Below are positions 9,501-16,607 of a stretch of 64,000 bases of DNA, one piece after another. Each line of letters begins with the position of its first letter. Positions within the stretch are counted from its first letter, which is position 1. The notes beneath the pieces are model-generated. The model was not told where the DNA came from. It searched no databases and worked only from the letters and a program-made list of their open reading frames with translations. The stretch covers positions 3,343-67,342 of the forward strand of contig DAOPYN010000016.1 of NCBI GenBank assembly GCA_035352895.1. Reading direction: 5' to 3'. This DNA is from UBA5070 sp035352895. GTDB lineage: Bacteria > Fibrobacterota > Fibrobacteria > UBA5070. The translations under genes were made by a program, and so were the position numbers.

Positions 9501-10350
9501 CATCAAGAAGATCGCCGAGCAGGCCAGTGCCCGCGAAGCCGCTTACAAGGTGGCTGGCGAGTATTTCGACAATTCCATCAAGCTTCTGATCGAGGAATGG
9601 ACTTTGAAGTCTGCCTACCAGCAGGCGGAGAACCAGATGAAGATCCTCACCGATGCTCGGGACATCGCACCTCCGTCGGGAACCACCCTGAAGGCAATCC
9701 AGGATCGGATCGTGTTCCGGGCCGGTTGGGGCAAGGGCATCATGCCGATCCTTTCCGCGAAGGCCGCCAAGCAGTACGAGTCTTTCGTGGCTCTGACCCG
9801 CAAGGCGAACATCGTCAACGACACCACCAAGGCCGCTCCGGCTGCCGTGGTTCGCACGTACCTCATCACTGGCCGTGCCCTGGAATCCATTGGCGATGCG
9901 ATCATGGAAGAGCCGTGCCCCTCCAAGGCCAAGAACGGCTCCGACCAGTACAACGAAGAGTGCGAGTTCCACAAGGCCAAGAAGGAAGACAACCAGATCA
10001 CCTTCCAGAAGCTTTCCGTCGAGAAGGGATACGTCCCCGGTATCGAGAAGGCTGCTGAACTTGGCGTTGTCGGACCGGTGGTGGATTCCCTCAAGGCGCG
10101 AATCACCGCGATTTCGCCCGACGACAAGAGCCTCCAGACGCAGATCGTGGAGAAGGTCATGGTTGCCACCCCGCAGGTGAAGGTCGACCGTGAGCTGGAA
10201 CGCGCCTTGGCTCGTATCAAGGAGATCGCCGAGGGTGATCTATCCAACGAGGAAAAGATCCGCTCCCTGAAGGCGATCGCTATCGAAGGCCAGCGTAGCG
10301 AACAGGATCTGATGACCGCGATCCAGGAACTCAAGAAGAAGAAGAAATAG
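6559..10350 (+). CDS. Giant periplasmic TPR-repeat protein
   Basis: The protein is 1263 aa. The N-terminus has a signal peptide (IASLFLTMIASAALAQ), and the mature protein starts with a Lys/Glu-rich, possibly coiled-coil stretch carrying several Cys. The rest is a long run of tetratricopeptide-like helical pairs, for example KKYDSAIAYYNKV, HDQAIAALEYFLKTYPDYYKA, KQFPEAESEYVKVI, RFKEAAQEYLNFQTNFANSP, KNWTEAVRVYNTVITKWP and KNWKKADELYSKLTKYY. Such proteins build protein-protein scaffolds. It sits between the barrel-TPR gene and the SH3b gene, with one base between its stop and the next ATG. ATG 6571 is an alternative start. The long periplasmic TPR scaffold (GltI/AgmK-type) of the myxobacterial gliding complex is the closest functional analogue I can name. 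Homology is not shown. Confidence 0.75.
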   Translation: MNGTMNAWNLRIASLFLTMIASAALAQPTHPDCIAQKKAETEKGKLMVELSKINQRGMEKKEECQKSNSAACQQELSAMRAQVNAINAKIKPFQDDIDKFKALCPESIKQSQVTLALYEKVAKEACVTGKGGDPKRCEDALFNIAEINYQADQRDNLANRERYEREWSRWKANEKRGPEPKTVQASFARGLAAHQRYLKDLPKGSRRDVVLYRTAFIYDLMGRSTDAFPLLMEISRNFPNSRQLTASNLRLGEFYFVDKKYDSAIAYYNKVDVSQPGNESIVGLALYHKAEALYQKARYQTAADAFFDYIERADKGAFRGDLRSEAILYLGSCFAEFPESYKDGKKYFSSKGGRRYEDTLFYELAVKHADRDQHDQAIAALEYFLKTYPDYYKAPLAQIKLIEVWDKKKKIEEAQEAREQLVTKFGRTSPWWQKPRNIDKKELEQIQVRVRDVMLEVAMQLHFPGKERKDTNMVKKAIANYQRFIEQYKSEGNWPIYRANIYMADALSYVGKHEAAADAYLWCSGENVLDMKKYREPTSAEKKLTQPVDAGYNAVVELQLAATAEVEKQGNDNVKAYNAPITKRYMQAVESYVTKFPKSPDVADLSYNLFTFQVNGKDWAAAIPSGKRLISMFPTYKYALDARARLAYAYTENKQFPEAESEYVKVITEMRTKKDSLLPSMITNVGEVIWRMAENAEKAKKVDSAVYHFRRLAKEYPTLNIADSAAFRAAVAYENGKRFKEAAQEYLNFQTNFANSPLAISALTAAAENFRNGKDTASAIKVLLETIYAKYPKDKDSTAFKGIAMAASLYDSSGRQNDKAKTLEVYMTRYPEHPQTPAFLYTAGLAYEKAKNWTEAVRVYNTVITKWPTHQYAAEAAFSVPIIEEKQGNKSQTADAYERFATQYPNDKSKVAKAYLRAATFHYEQKNWKKADELYSKLTKYYLDGQNSVQIDASYPAEAYYKQGMMRTDSANKITIGGTNDIKKIAEQASAREAAYKVAGEYFDNSIKLLIEEWTLKSAYQQAENQMKILTDARDIAPPSGTTLKAIQDRIVFRAGWGKGIMPILSAKAAKQYESFVALTRKANIVNDTTKAAPAAVVRTYLITGRALESIGDAIMEEPCPSKAKNGSDQYNEECEFHKAKKEDNQITFQKLSVEKGYVPGIEKAAELGVVGPVVDSLKARITAISPDDKSLQTQIVEKVMVATPQVKVDRELERALARIKEIAEGDLSNEEKIRSLKAIAIEGQRSEQDLMTAIQELKKKKK

Positions 10351-10351
10351 C

Positions 10352-10864
10352 ATGAAGAAATTGCTCTCCGTTGGAATTCTTCTCTCGGCAGCTCTCTGTT
10401 CTGCCGCGACCATCGTCACCACTCGGGGAGTCACCAAAGCCTTCCCCAACCCCATTCGCCGGGTCTACGAACAGCCTTTGTTCGTCCTGGAGAAGGGGGA
10501 TGTGGTGGAGGTGCTGCAGTGGGGTAAGCCTCTCACCAAGATTCGCAACCGAAAGGGACGGACTGGTTGGGTGGAGATCGGACTCCTGGATTCCTTGAAG
10601 CGTCCCCCAATCCTGACCTTGGTTATCGATTCTTCCGATGCCGGTACGGATCCAAAGACGTCGAACCCGAACGCAAAGGTCTCTGTCCCCAAGAAACCCC
10701 TGATCAAGGCGGTTGAATCCGCTCCTGAGAAGGAAGGGGAGGCCGTCGTGAAAAAGTGGGTTCCGGTGAAGGATACAGCCAAGCAGGCAATCCAGAAACC
10801 GGTTGATTTTCAGGGGGACTCCTCCCATATTAGCCCTCCAGTCAAGGTGGATTCGGCGAAATAA
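10352..10864 (+). CDS. Secreted SH3b-like domain protein
   Basis: The protein is 170 aa. It has a signal peptide (LLSVGILLSAALCSAA). Residues ~20-75 read as a bacterial SH3 fold: VYEQPLFVLEKGDVVEVLQWGKPLTKIRNRKGRTGWVEIGLL is the usual arrangement of exposed strands ending in GWV. The C-terminal half is a low-complexity Lys/Pro/Val tail. SH3b domains bind peptidoglycan or peptides in the periplasm, so it may tie the TPR scaffold to the wall. It starts two bases after the stop of the giant TPR gene, so it is in the same operon. Confidence 0.7.
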   Translation: MKKLLSVGILLSAALCSAATIVTTRGVTKAFPNPIRRVYEQPLFVLEKGDVVEVLQWGKPLTKIRNRKGRTGWVEIGLLDSLKRPPILTLVIDSSDAGTDPKTSNPNAKVSVPKKPLIKAVESAPEKEGEAVVKKWVPVKDTAKQAIQKPVDFQGDSSHISPPVKVDSAK

Positions 10865-10894
10865 ACTCGCTGGGTTCGCCCTTAAGAACGGTAG

Positions 10895-10911
10895 CGGGAG
10901 ATATTCTCCCG
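10895..10911. repeat. Palindrome with core GGAGATATTCTCC (copy 1)
   Basis: CGGGAGA-TAT-TCTCCCG is a 7-bp perfect inverted repeat in the 90-base gap before the TolQ-like gene. The same 13-base core recurs at 11624-11636 in the next gap. No T-run follows. It could be an operator or an mRNA hairpin that sets the dose of the motor subunits. Confidence 0.6.
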
Positions 10912-10954
10912 GCCGAATCACATCCAAGAAAACCCTAGTTCTGAGGTATCCTCC

Positions 10955-11605
10955 ATGCACGGATTGGCTGAATTCTATCTCGCCGGCGGCGCACTCATGT
11001 TTGTCACTCTCGCCGTCGGGCTCGTGGGCATCGCGATCGTTGTCGATCGTGCCTGGCGCTACTTTGGCGACTACTCCATGGACACCAAGGTGTTCATGAA
11101 GAAGGTGCGTGCGCTTCTCGTGGAAGATCGCGTTGATGACGCCCTTCGTCTTTGCGCCAACCAGAAGAAGGGCTTGGTTCCTGCAGTCGTGAAAGCCGCC
11201 GTCGAGCGTTATGGCTGCGACGAGGCTCTCGTTAAGCAAAATGTCGAAGCCGCCTACTTGACAGTCGTTCCGAAGATTGCGGTTCGGTTGGGCTATCTCT
11301 CGCTCATCGCGAACGTTGCCGTGTTGATGGGACTCGTGGGAACGGTTTGGGGTATGATCTCCATGTTTAAGGGGCTTGGTAACGTCGACGCCGCCACCAA
11401 GCAGACCGTGATGGCATCGGGTATTTCCCACGCTCTTCACAACACTTTCCAGGGCTTGTTCATCGCCGTTATTTGCATGATGTTCCACTCTTGGCTTTCG
11501 GCCAAGGCCGCTCACTTGATCGAAGAAATCGATCACGCTTCCTCCGAGGCGCTGGATTGGGTGAATCTCAAGGCTTTCGGCAAGCTTCACGAGAACGCCA
11601 AGTAA
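10955..11605 (+). CDS. TolQ/ExbB/MotA-family proton-channel protein (AglR-like)
   Basis: The protein is 216 aa, the usual TolQ/ExbB size. It has three membrane segments: residues ~10-32 (GGALMFVTLAVGLVGIAIVV), ~118-142 (IANVAVLMGLVGTVWGMISMF, with the family motif GLVGTVWG) and ~155-178 (ALHNTFQGLFIAVICMMF). A cytoplasmic loop of ~85 residues lies between the first and second. Such proteins form a pentamer around a TolR/ExbD dimer and use the proton-motive force for work across the envelope. The two genes downstream encode TolR/ExbD-like partners, matching the one-Q, two-R arrangement of myxobacterial AglR-AglQ-AglS. The ATG follows GAGGTATCCTCC. Confidence 0.9.
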   Translation: MHGLAEFYLAGGALMFVTLAVGLVGIAIVVDRAWRYFGDYSMDTKVFMKKVRALLVEDRVDDALRLCANQKKGLVPAVVKAAVERYGCDEALVKQNVEAAYLTVVPKIAVRLGYLSLIANVAVLMGLVGTVWGMISMFKGLGNVDAATKQTVMASGISHALHNTFQGLFIAVICMMFHSWLSAKAAHLIEEIDHASSEALDWVNLKAFGKLHENAK

Positions 11606-11619
11606 TTCAAAACCTTCCG

Positions 11620-11640
11620 TCCTGGAGATATTCTCCAGGA
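11620..11640. repeat. Palindrome with core GGAGATATTCTCC (copy 2)
   Basis: A 9-bp perfect inverted repeat around TAT (stems 11620-11628 and 11632-11640) lies 15 bases after the TolQ-like stop. It shares the 13-base core with copy 1 but has different outer pairs (CCT/AGG instead of CGG/CCG), so base pairing is kept while the sequence changes. That pattern favours a hairpin function. Confidence 0.6.
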
Positions 11641-11680
11641 AATCCATCTGAATTCGAATCCCTTCGGTCGGAGTTAGTCC

Positions 11681-12232
11681 ATGGGCAAGAAAAAATTCAA
11701 TGTTGATGCCGATTTTGATGAGGCGTTGAATCTGACGCCCTTCTTGGATGTGATGATCACTCTGATTCCCTTCCTCATGTTGACGGCGAGCTTCTTTACT
11801 GTCGTCGTCCTGGAAGCGAAATTGCCCACACCCATTCCGCCTTATAAAATGGTCGATGTGAAGATTCCTCCTCCATTTGATCTGGTGGTTATGGTGCCGA
11901 AGGATTCGATCAAGATCTATGTGAACAACAAGGATCCTCTCGGACCACCGCAGTTCTCCGTGGATTGCAAGGATCGAGTCGATTCGTCCAACTACTCGGA
12001 AGAGCAGATTGGCAAGTTCCACAATATTTTGGTCGACATCAAGAAGAAGTTCCCGACGGAGGAGCGCATGGCATTAGACCCCATTCCTTCCCTTCCTCTC
12101 GAGAAGCTTGTTCAGATCATCGACCAATCCAAGAGTTTCATTGCCACGGATCCTGCAGTGACTGAGAATCCTCAGTTCCAAAATCTGCGGTTGTTCCCTG
12201 GGCTTGCGATGAAGGGAGTGTACGTTCCATGA
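11681..12232 (+). CDS. TolR/ExbD-family protein 1
   Basis: The protein is 183 aa. A short cytoplasmic N-terminus leads to the membrane helix with family signature NLTPFLDVMITLIPFLML; the Asp in LDVM is the proton-carrying residue of TolR/ExbD. The periplasmic part (~residues 45-183) has VVMVPKDSIKIYVNN and a Pro-rich linker, and is longer than in ExbD of iron uptake systems. It works with the upstream TolQ-like protein. The next gene overlaps it by four bases (ATGA). Confidence 0.88.
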   Translation: MGKKKFNVDADFDEALNLTPFLDVMITLIPFLMLTASFFTVVVLEAKLPTPIPPYKMVDVKIPPPFDLVVMVPKDSIKIYVNNKDPLGPPQFSVDCKDRVDSSNYSEEQIGKFHNILVDIKKKFPTEERMALDPIPSLPLEKLVQIIDQSKSFIATDPAVTENPQFQNLRLFPGLAMKGVYVP

Positions 12233-12780
12233 GTGCTGGCGGCGGCGGTCAACAGGTAAAAGCAAGCAAGTTTGGCCGAGGCGGTGGTGGAACCCAGAAG
12301 GAAGTCCACCTGAACCTCACTCCGATGATCGATCTGATGACGATCTTGGTGGTGTACTTGGTGATGAGCTTCTCTGCAGATCCGGCCACGCTGGCCAACT
12401 CTGCGGATATCGAGCTCTCTCGAGTTCTGATCACTTCGGAGAAGCCTCAAGAAGTTTCTGTGATCTCTCTTTCCAAGAACGAGCTTTTGCTCGATGGTAA
12501 GGTGATCTGCCCGGTGATCATCAATCCTAAGGATGGATACCCGGATTTTCCCGACAGCGTTTGGTCAGGTTTCTTCATCGAGCCGTTGAAGACGGCGCTT
12601 GACAAGGTGAAGGAAAATGGCGAAGCGATCGCTCGCATCAACCCCAGCCGGCCTTTCCGTGGAGAAATTCTGCTCCATGCGGATCGCCGCCTCCCGTTCG
12701 CAACGCTCAAGCCTGTGATGCGTTCCGCCGGTAATGCTGGCTTTCGTCAGATCAAGATTGCCGCCAAGGGCATGAACTGA
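12229..12780 (+). CDS. TolR/ExbD-family protein 2
   Basis: The protein is 183 aa. A Gly-rich N-terminus (SAGGGGQQV, GRGGGGTQ) precedes the membrane helix with LNLTPMIDLMTILVVYLVM; the channel Asp is present (MIDLM). The periplasmic domain (~45-183) has VISLSKNELLLDGKVI and ends LHADRRLPFATLKPVMRSAG, the TolR-type dimer region. The start overlaps the stop of TolR-like protein 1. Having two different TolR proteins with one TolQ is typical of AglRQS-type motors and less so of Tol-Pal or TonB systems. Confidence 0.88.
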   Translation: MSAGGGGQQVKASKFGRGGGGTQKEVHLNLTPMIDLMTILVVYLVMSFSADPATLANSADIELSRVLITSEKPQEVSVISLSKNELLLDGKVICPVIINPKDGYPDFPDSVWSGFFIEPLKTALDKVKENGEAIARINPSRPFRGEILLHADRRLPFATLKPVMRSAGNAGFRQIKIAAKGMN

Positions 12781-12790
12781 GGTATCGGAC

Positions 12791-14077
12791 ATGATCCACC
12801 ACTGGAAAGTCGTGCTCATCAAGGAAAACCGCGTTACCCGTGAATGGGGTAGCTGGTCGACCAGTCTCAAAATTGGTGCGCATCCCAAAAGCGACGTCGT
12901 CGTCCCTCCTCCGTTCCCGGAGAAGTTGGTGATGATTGACGGTTCGGGTGCTTGGGCATGTTTGCAAGAAGACGGAACCGTTCGCAACGGAGTCTCTGGC
13001 AATCGTGACGAGACCTACCGCTTCACTTGGGGTGGACACGTCATCGAAGTGGTTGAGGACACACCGCTTCAGTCCACTCTTTGGGACAAAGCGCGCAGCC
13101 GCATGCACTTGGCTCTGAAAATGGGATGGCGTGAGCCTGGCGAAGGACAGGGAAAAGTTCGCGCCGGAGCGATGGCGATTTTCCTCGTGGTTGGGATTCT
13201 GGCCATGGTTGGAATGGTCGTCCTTGGATCCAAGCCTCGTCCGAAGGATGATCAGCTCCCCGATGTGGTTTTGGAGCTGGTCCAAGAAAAACCTCCTGAA
13301 GAGGAGAAAAAGGAAGAAAAGCCAGAGCCGAAGGAAGATGCTGGAGGAGCTTCGGACCAGAAGCCGACCAACCCCAATGAGGGTGGTTCGACCGAAACTC
13401 GCACGGTTGCTTGGCCCCCCTCCTCGCCTTCGTCGGTTATGAAAGAGTCCGTGATGGACAAGCTCATGACCGCTTCTGACGGCTTGATGGGCGAAGATGT
13501 CGACCCCAACGAAGCGAACATGATCGACGTGATCCTCGCTGGCGGCGGTGGATCCATGAAGAAGGGCGAGCGTGGCGGCCACGGAGCTGGTGGCGACGGT
13601 GACCGTATGGGCGGCATCGGCGGCATCGGTCTCGGAACCGGTGGCCGTGCAGGCTTCGGTACCGGCAATGGTGGAACTCGTCAGGGCAAGATGGCTCTGG
13701 GTGCCGGTGGCAACGGAAAAGGTGTCGCGACTCGTGGGCGCGTTTCGCCTCCGAAGCCTTCCGACGTGGAGTTGGGCGGCGAAGCTGGATCCCGTTCCCC
13801 GGAATCCATCCTTCGCGTGATCCGTCAGCACATCGGCGGCTTCCGCTACACCTACGAGAAGTACCTGCGCGACAACCCGAACCTGGGTGGCAAGATTTCC
13901 CTCAAGTTCACGATCGCTCCATCTGGCGACATCATCCAGATCTCCATCGTTTCGTCCAACACCGGCAACGGAACCTTGGACGACGAGATCAAGGACAAGG
14001 CTCGTCGCATGAAGTTCGACCAGATCGAAAAGGGAAATGTGACGGTCACTTACGCTTTCGTCCTGGACAAGCAGTAA
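12791..14077 (+). CDS. FHA-like / TonB-like protein with AgmX/PglI C-terminal domain (GltG/GltJ-like)
   Basis: The protein is 428 aa. Residues ~1-100 are cytoplasmic and resemble an FHA or FHA-like fold (TSLKIGAHPKSDVVVP followed by short strands). One membrane helix at ~125-147 (AMAIFLVVGILAMVGMVVLG) is followed by a Pro/Glu/Lys-rich linker of TonB type and a Gly-rich segment. The C-terminal ~95 residues match the AgmX/PglI or TonB-C pattern: ESILRVIRQHIGGFRYTYE, NPNLGGKISLKFTIAPSGDI and a closing VTVTYAFVLD. This order is that of the myxobacterial gliding proteins GltG and GltJ/AgmX. It probably passes motor movement from the inner to the outer membrane. It starts ten bases after TolR-like 2 and ends just before a promoter for the barrel gene. 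Confidence 0.8.
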   Translation: MIHHWKVVLIKENRVTREWGSWSTSLKIGAHPKSDVVVPPPFPEKLVMIDGSGAWACLQEDGTVRNGVSGNRDETYRFTWGGHVIEVVEDTPLQSTLWDKARSRMHLALKMGWREPGEGQGKVRAGAMAIFLVVGILAMVGMVVLGSKPRPKDDQLPDVVLELVQEKPPEEEKKEEKPEPKEDAGGASDQKPTNPNEGGSTETRTVAWPPSSPSSVMKESVMDKLMTASDGLMGEDVDPNEANMIDVILAGGGGSMKKGERGGHGAGGDGDRMGGIGGIGLGTGGRAGFGTGNGGTRQGKMALGAGGNGKGVATRGRVSPPKPSDVELGGEAGSRSPESILRVIRQHIGGFRYTYEKYLRDNPNLGGKISLKFTIAPSGDIIQISIVSSNTGNGTLDDEIKDKARRMKFDQIEKGNVTVTYAFVLDKQ

Positions 14078-14092
14078 AACGAGTGGTATACT
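14064..14092 (+). promoter_or_regulatory. Sigma-70-like promoter of the outer-membrane barrel gene
   Basis: TGGACA (14064-14069) and TATACT (14087-14092) are separated by exactly 17 bases. The -35 lies in the last codons of the upstream gene. The start point would be near 14099, about 50 bases before the TTG at 14151. Confidence 0.6.
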
Positions 14093-14150
14093 CTGGGTGT
14101 AGACAAATTCCGGTCACACCCAATCCAGACCTCAACGGAGGAGACCCAAG

Positions 14151-15452
14151 TTGAACCGCACAGTCTTGGCAACTGCTATTTCGATGGCCGCCGCTTCGGC
14201 GGCCTTCGCCACAAGTGCCCGTGTCGAAGCCATGGGCAAGCACGCCACCTATTTTCAGGATGATGCCAACATCTGGCTGAACCCTGCCAATGCCAACCTC
14301 TATCCCAACTACCTCCTTGGTGAGCTGGGTGTGATGCATGATGGCAAGGACACATCCGCGAGCAACAATCCTTGGGGTGCCATGCAGCGGTACAATTCGG
14401 ACCCTTCGGGAACTTGGTTCGGAGCCATCTTCGCCAAGTCCCTGGGCAAGGATGAAACCCAGACAGGGCGCTATCCCCAGGTCTTGATCGGTGGCGCCTT
14501 CAACCGTGACGACGAGTGGCTGAGCTACATGCCCTCGAACGTCATGATTCGCAAGGTCAATTCGTTGAACCCGAGCCAGGTTGACGTCCAAACCTTCAAC
14601 GTTTCCGATTACGCGGTCAAATGGGATGGAATCCTCGGTTTCGCTTCCGATTCCGGGAATCTCTTCGGCTTGAAGACCTATTTCGCCTACTTGGATAGCA
14701 CCAATGGGAAGTTTTCCGCGCAGTCGGTGGTCAACACCTACACGTTGGGTGCGAATCTCCCCTTCGGATCGAGCATGTCCCTTGAGCTCAACGGCACGAT
14801 CGGCTTCCTTTCGACGACCATTTCCAATGGTACTGGTAGCCAGTCTGGATCGGCAATCGAGTACAAGACGGATCTGAGCCCCAGCATTGGTGGGGATGCG
14901 CGGATGTTCATCGATGCCAGCCCCTGGCCGTTGGTGGTGGTCCCTGCCGCCTCCTTCCGGTTGATCAACGCTCCCAGCCGGACTCTCAGCAAGTTCCGCG
15001 TTGGTTCCGGTGCGAACGTCTCTCTGGATCGTGGATTCTTCTGGATGGGTGTTGATTACTTCAACACTTCGGATGAGATCTTCGCAGCCGGGATGGACAC
15101 CGTCAGCGAATCCGCGAAGGCCGTCAACATCGACGAGAATGGTCTTCGGGTCAGCTTCGGTATCGAACGCAACATCTGGACCGACTGGTTCGTGATCCGT
15201 GTCGGCGGTCAGAAGATCATCAAGCAGGTGGATCGCACCGGTGTTGGTGGAACCTACTCCGTTCTCACCACCAATCCCGAAAGCAACAACTACGACGAGG
15301 ACTTGGTTTCTTTCGGATTCGGCGTGAACATCGAAGACAAGTTCAAGGTCGATGCCGTCATGGAAAAGGATATTCTGTTCACGGGCGGCTCTCTTCTGGG
15401 ACGCGAACCCGACCATGTGCTTTCTCGGATTTCTGCCAGCTACAGTTTCTGA
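14151..15452 (+). CDS. Outer-membrane beta-barrel protein (PorV/FadL-like)
   Basis: The protein is 433 aa. It starts with TTG preceded by a strong ribosome site (CGGAGGAGA), then a signal peptide (AISMAAASAAFAT). It opens ARVEAMGKHATYFQDDANIWLNPAN, the start typical of PorV/UPF0164-type barrels. Alternating polar and aromatic strands follow along the whole length, and the last residues ISASYSF end in Phe, the usual signal for outer-membrane insertion. It has its own promoter and terminator but follows the motor genes on the same strand. It may anchor the machine in the outer membrane or serve as a separate porin or secretion channel. Confidence 0.78.
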   Translation: MNRTVLATAISMAAASAAFATSARVEAMGKHATYFQDDANIWLNPANANLYPNYLLGELGVMHDGKDTSASNNPWGAMQRYNSDPSGTWFGAIFAKSLGKDETQTGRYPQVLIGGAFNRDDEWLSYMPSNVMIRKVNSLNPSQVDVQTFNVSDYAVKWDGILGFASDSGNLFGLKTYFAYLDSTNGKFSAQSVVNTYTLGANLPFGSSMSLELNGTIGFLSTTISNGTGSQSGSAIEYKTDLSPSIGGDARMFIDASPWPLVVVPAASFRLINAPSRTLSKFRVGSGANVSLDRGFFWMGVDYFNTSDEIFAAGMDTVSESAKAVNIDENGLRVSFGIERNIWTDWFVIRVGGQKIIKQVDRTGVGGTYSVLTTNPESNNYDEDLVSFGFGVNIEDKFKVDAVMEKDILFTGGSLLGREPDHVLSRISASYSF

Positions 15453-15483
15453 GCTGTCGAAAACCTGAGGAGCATGCGACTTG

Positions 15484-15505
15484 AGGCGCCGATCGGCGCC
15501 TTTTG
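15484..15505 (+). terminator. Intrinsic terminator between the barrel gene and mreB
   Basis: A GGCGCC/GGCGCC stem with a GATC loop, extended by one A-T pair, is followed at once by TTTTG. It separates the envelope cluster from the mre operon. The T-rich ATATTT after it may belong to the mreB promoter, but no clear -35 is seen. Confidence 0.75.
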
Positions 15506-15556
15506 TCGTTATATTTGGACTTCTCGAGGCGAAACCTCCCACCATCTGGAGCCTTC

Positions 15557-16597
15557 ATGGGTCTCTTCTCCCTCTTCTCCAACGACGTCGGGATCGATCT
15601 CGGGACCGCAAATACCCTTGTTCATGTCCAGGGCCGAGGGGTCGTCATAGACGAACCTTCGGTCGTGGCTGTGGACCGCAGAACGGGGCGTGTCCAGGCG
15701 TTCGGAACCGAAGCCAAACGGATGTTGGGGCGAACTCCCGGGGAAATCCTGGCGATTCGACCCATGAAGGACGGCGTCATCGCCGACTTCGATCTTGTCC
15801 GCGAAATGATCAAGCATTTCATCGACAAGCTGCACAGTCACAGCGCGTTGTGGCGTGGGGTGTTCGGGCGACCGAGAGTTGTCATCGGCGTTCCCTCCGG
15901 AATCACCGAAGTGGAGCGACGTGCGGTCATCGAATCTGCCCAACTTGCGGGTGCTAGAGAAGTCTATCTGGTGTTCGAACCAATGGCTGCCGCCATCGGG
16001 ATGGGGATTCCCGTCGAGGAACCTTCAGGAAACATGGTGATCGACATCGGTGGAGGAACCTCCGAGATCGCCGTCATCGCGTTGTACGGGATTGTCTGCG
16101 ACACTTCCGTGCGTATCGGTGGCGACGAGATGGACGAGGCCATCGTCAACTACCTGAAAAAGAACTACAACCTCCTGGTCGGTCTTTCGACCGCTGAACA
16201 GATCAAGATCCAGATCGGTTCGGCGTTCCCGCTTCCCCAGGAGTTGTCGATGGAAGTGAAGGGACGCGATGTCGCGGCTGGAATTCCCAGGACGATGCGC
16301 ATCACCTCCACGGAAATTCGGGAGTCCTTGGAGGAGTGCGTATCCGCAATCGTCCAGGCGGTGAAATCCGCATTGGAGCAGACACCTCCGGAACTCTCCG
16401 CGGACATCCTCGACAAGGGGATCGTGATGACGGGCGGCGGCTCCCAGTTGCGGAACCTGGATGAGCGCATTCGACAGGAAACGAACTTGCCGGTGAACGT
16501 GATCGACAATCCATTGCAATGTGTCTGCGTCGGGACGGCAAAAATTGTCGAAAATTTGGACCATTACCGGAAGGTGCTGATCAACAGCACCCGCTGA
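15557..16597 (+). CDS. mreB: Rod-shape protein MreB
   Basis: The protein is 346 aa, the normal length. It is an actin-like ATPase that forms membrane-bound filaments and guides side-wall synthesis. Visible motifs are the phosphate-1 loop GIDLGTANTLVHV, DEPSVVA, the phosphate-2 region MVIDIGGGTSEIAVI and the adenosine region VMTGGGSQLRNL. The ATG at 15557 gives the usual MreB N-terminus (MGLFSLFSNDVGIDLG); an in-frame ATG at 15503 adds 18 unconserved residues. It is the first gene of mreB-mreC-mreD-mrdA-rodA-comF. MreB is also a track for gliding complexes in Myxococcus, which matters here because of the gene cluster upstream. Confidence 0.96.
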   Translation: MGLFSLFSNDVGIDLGTANTLVHVQGRGVVIDEPSVVAVDRRTGRVQAFGTEAKRMLGRTPGEILAIRPMKDGVIADFDLVREMIKHFIDKLHSHSALWRGVFGRPRVVIGVPSGITEVERRAVIESAQLAGAREVYLVFEPMAAAIGMGIPVEEPSGNMVIDIGGGTSEIAVIALYGIVCDTSVRIGGDEMDEAIVNYLKKNYNLLVGLSTAEQIKIQIGSAFPLPQELSMEVKGRDVAAGIPRTMRITSTEIRESLEECVSAIVQAVKSALEQTPPELSADILDKGIVMTGGGSQLRNLDERIRQETNLPVNVIDNPLQCVCVGTAKIVENLDHYRKVLINSTR

Positions 16598-16607
16598 AGG
16601 GGAATCC

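Noticed and set aside
6499..9972. A 1157-codon open frame on the minus strand opposite the giant TPR gene
   Set aside because: It is low in sequence complexity and rich in Leu, Val, Gly and His, with no domain pattern. The plus-strand TPR frame has a signal peptide and repeats. The antisense frame is open because of codon bias.
10955..12780. Tol-Pal cell-envelope system
   Set aside because: There is no TolB or Pal gene in the cluster. Two TolR-like genes and an AgmX-domain protein fit an Agl-type motor better.
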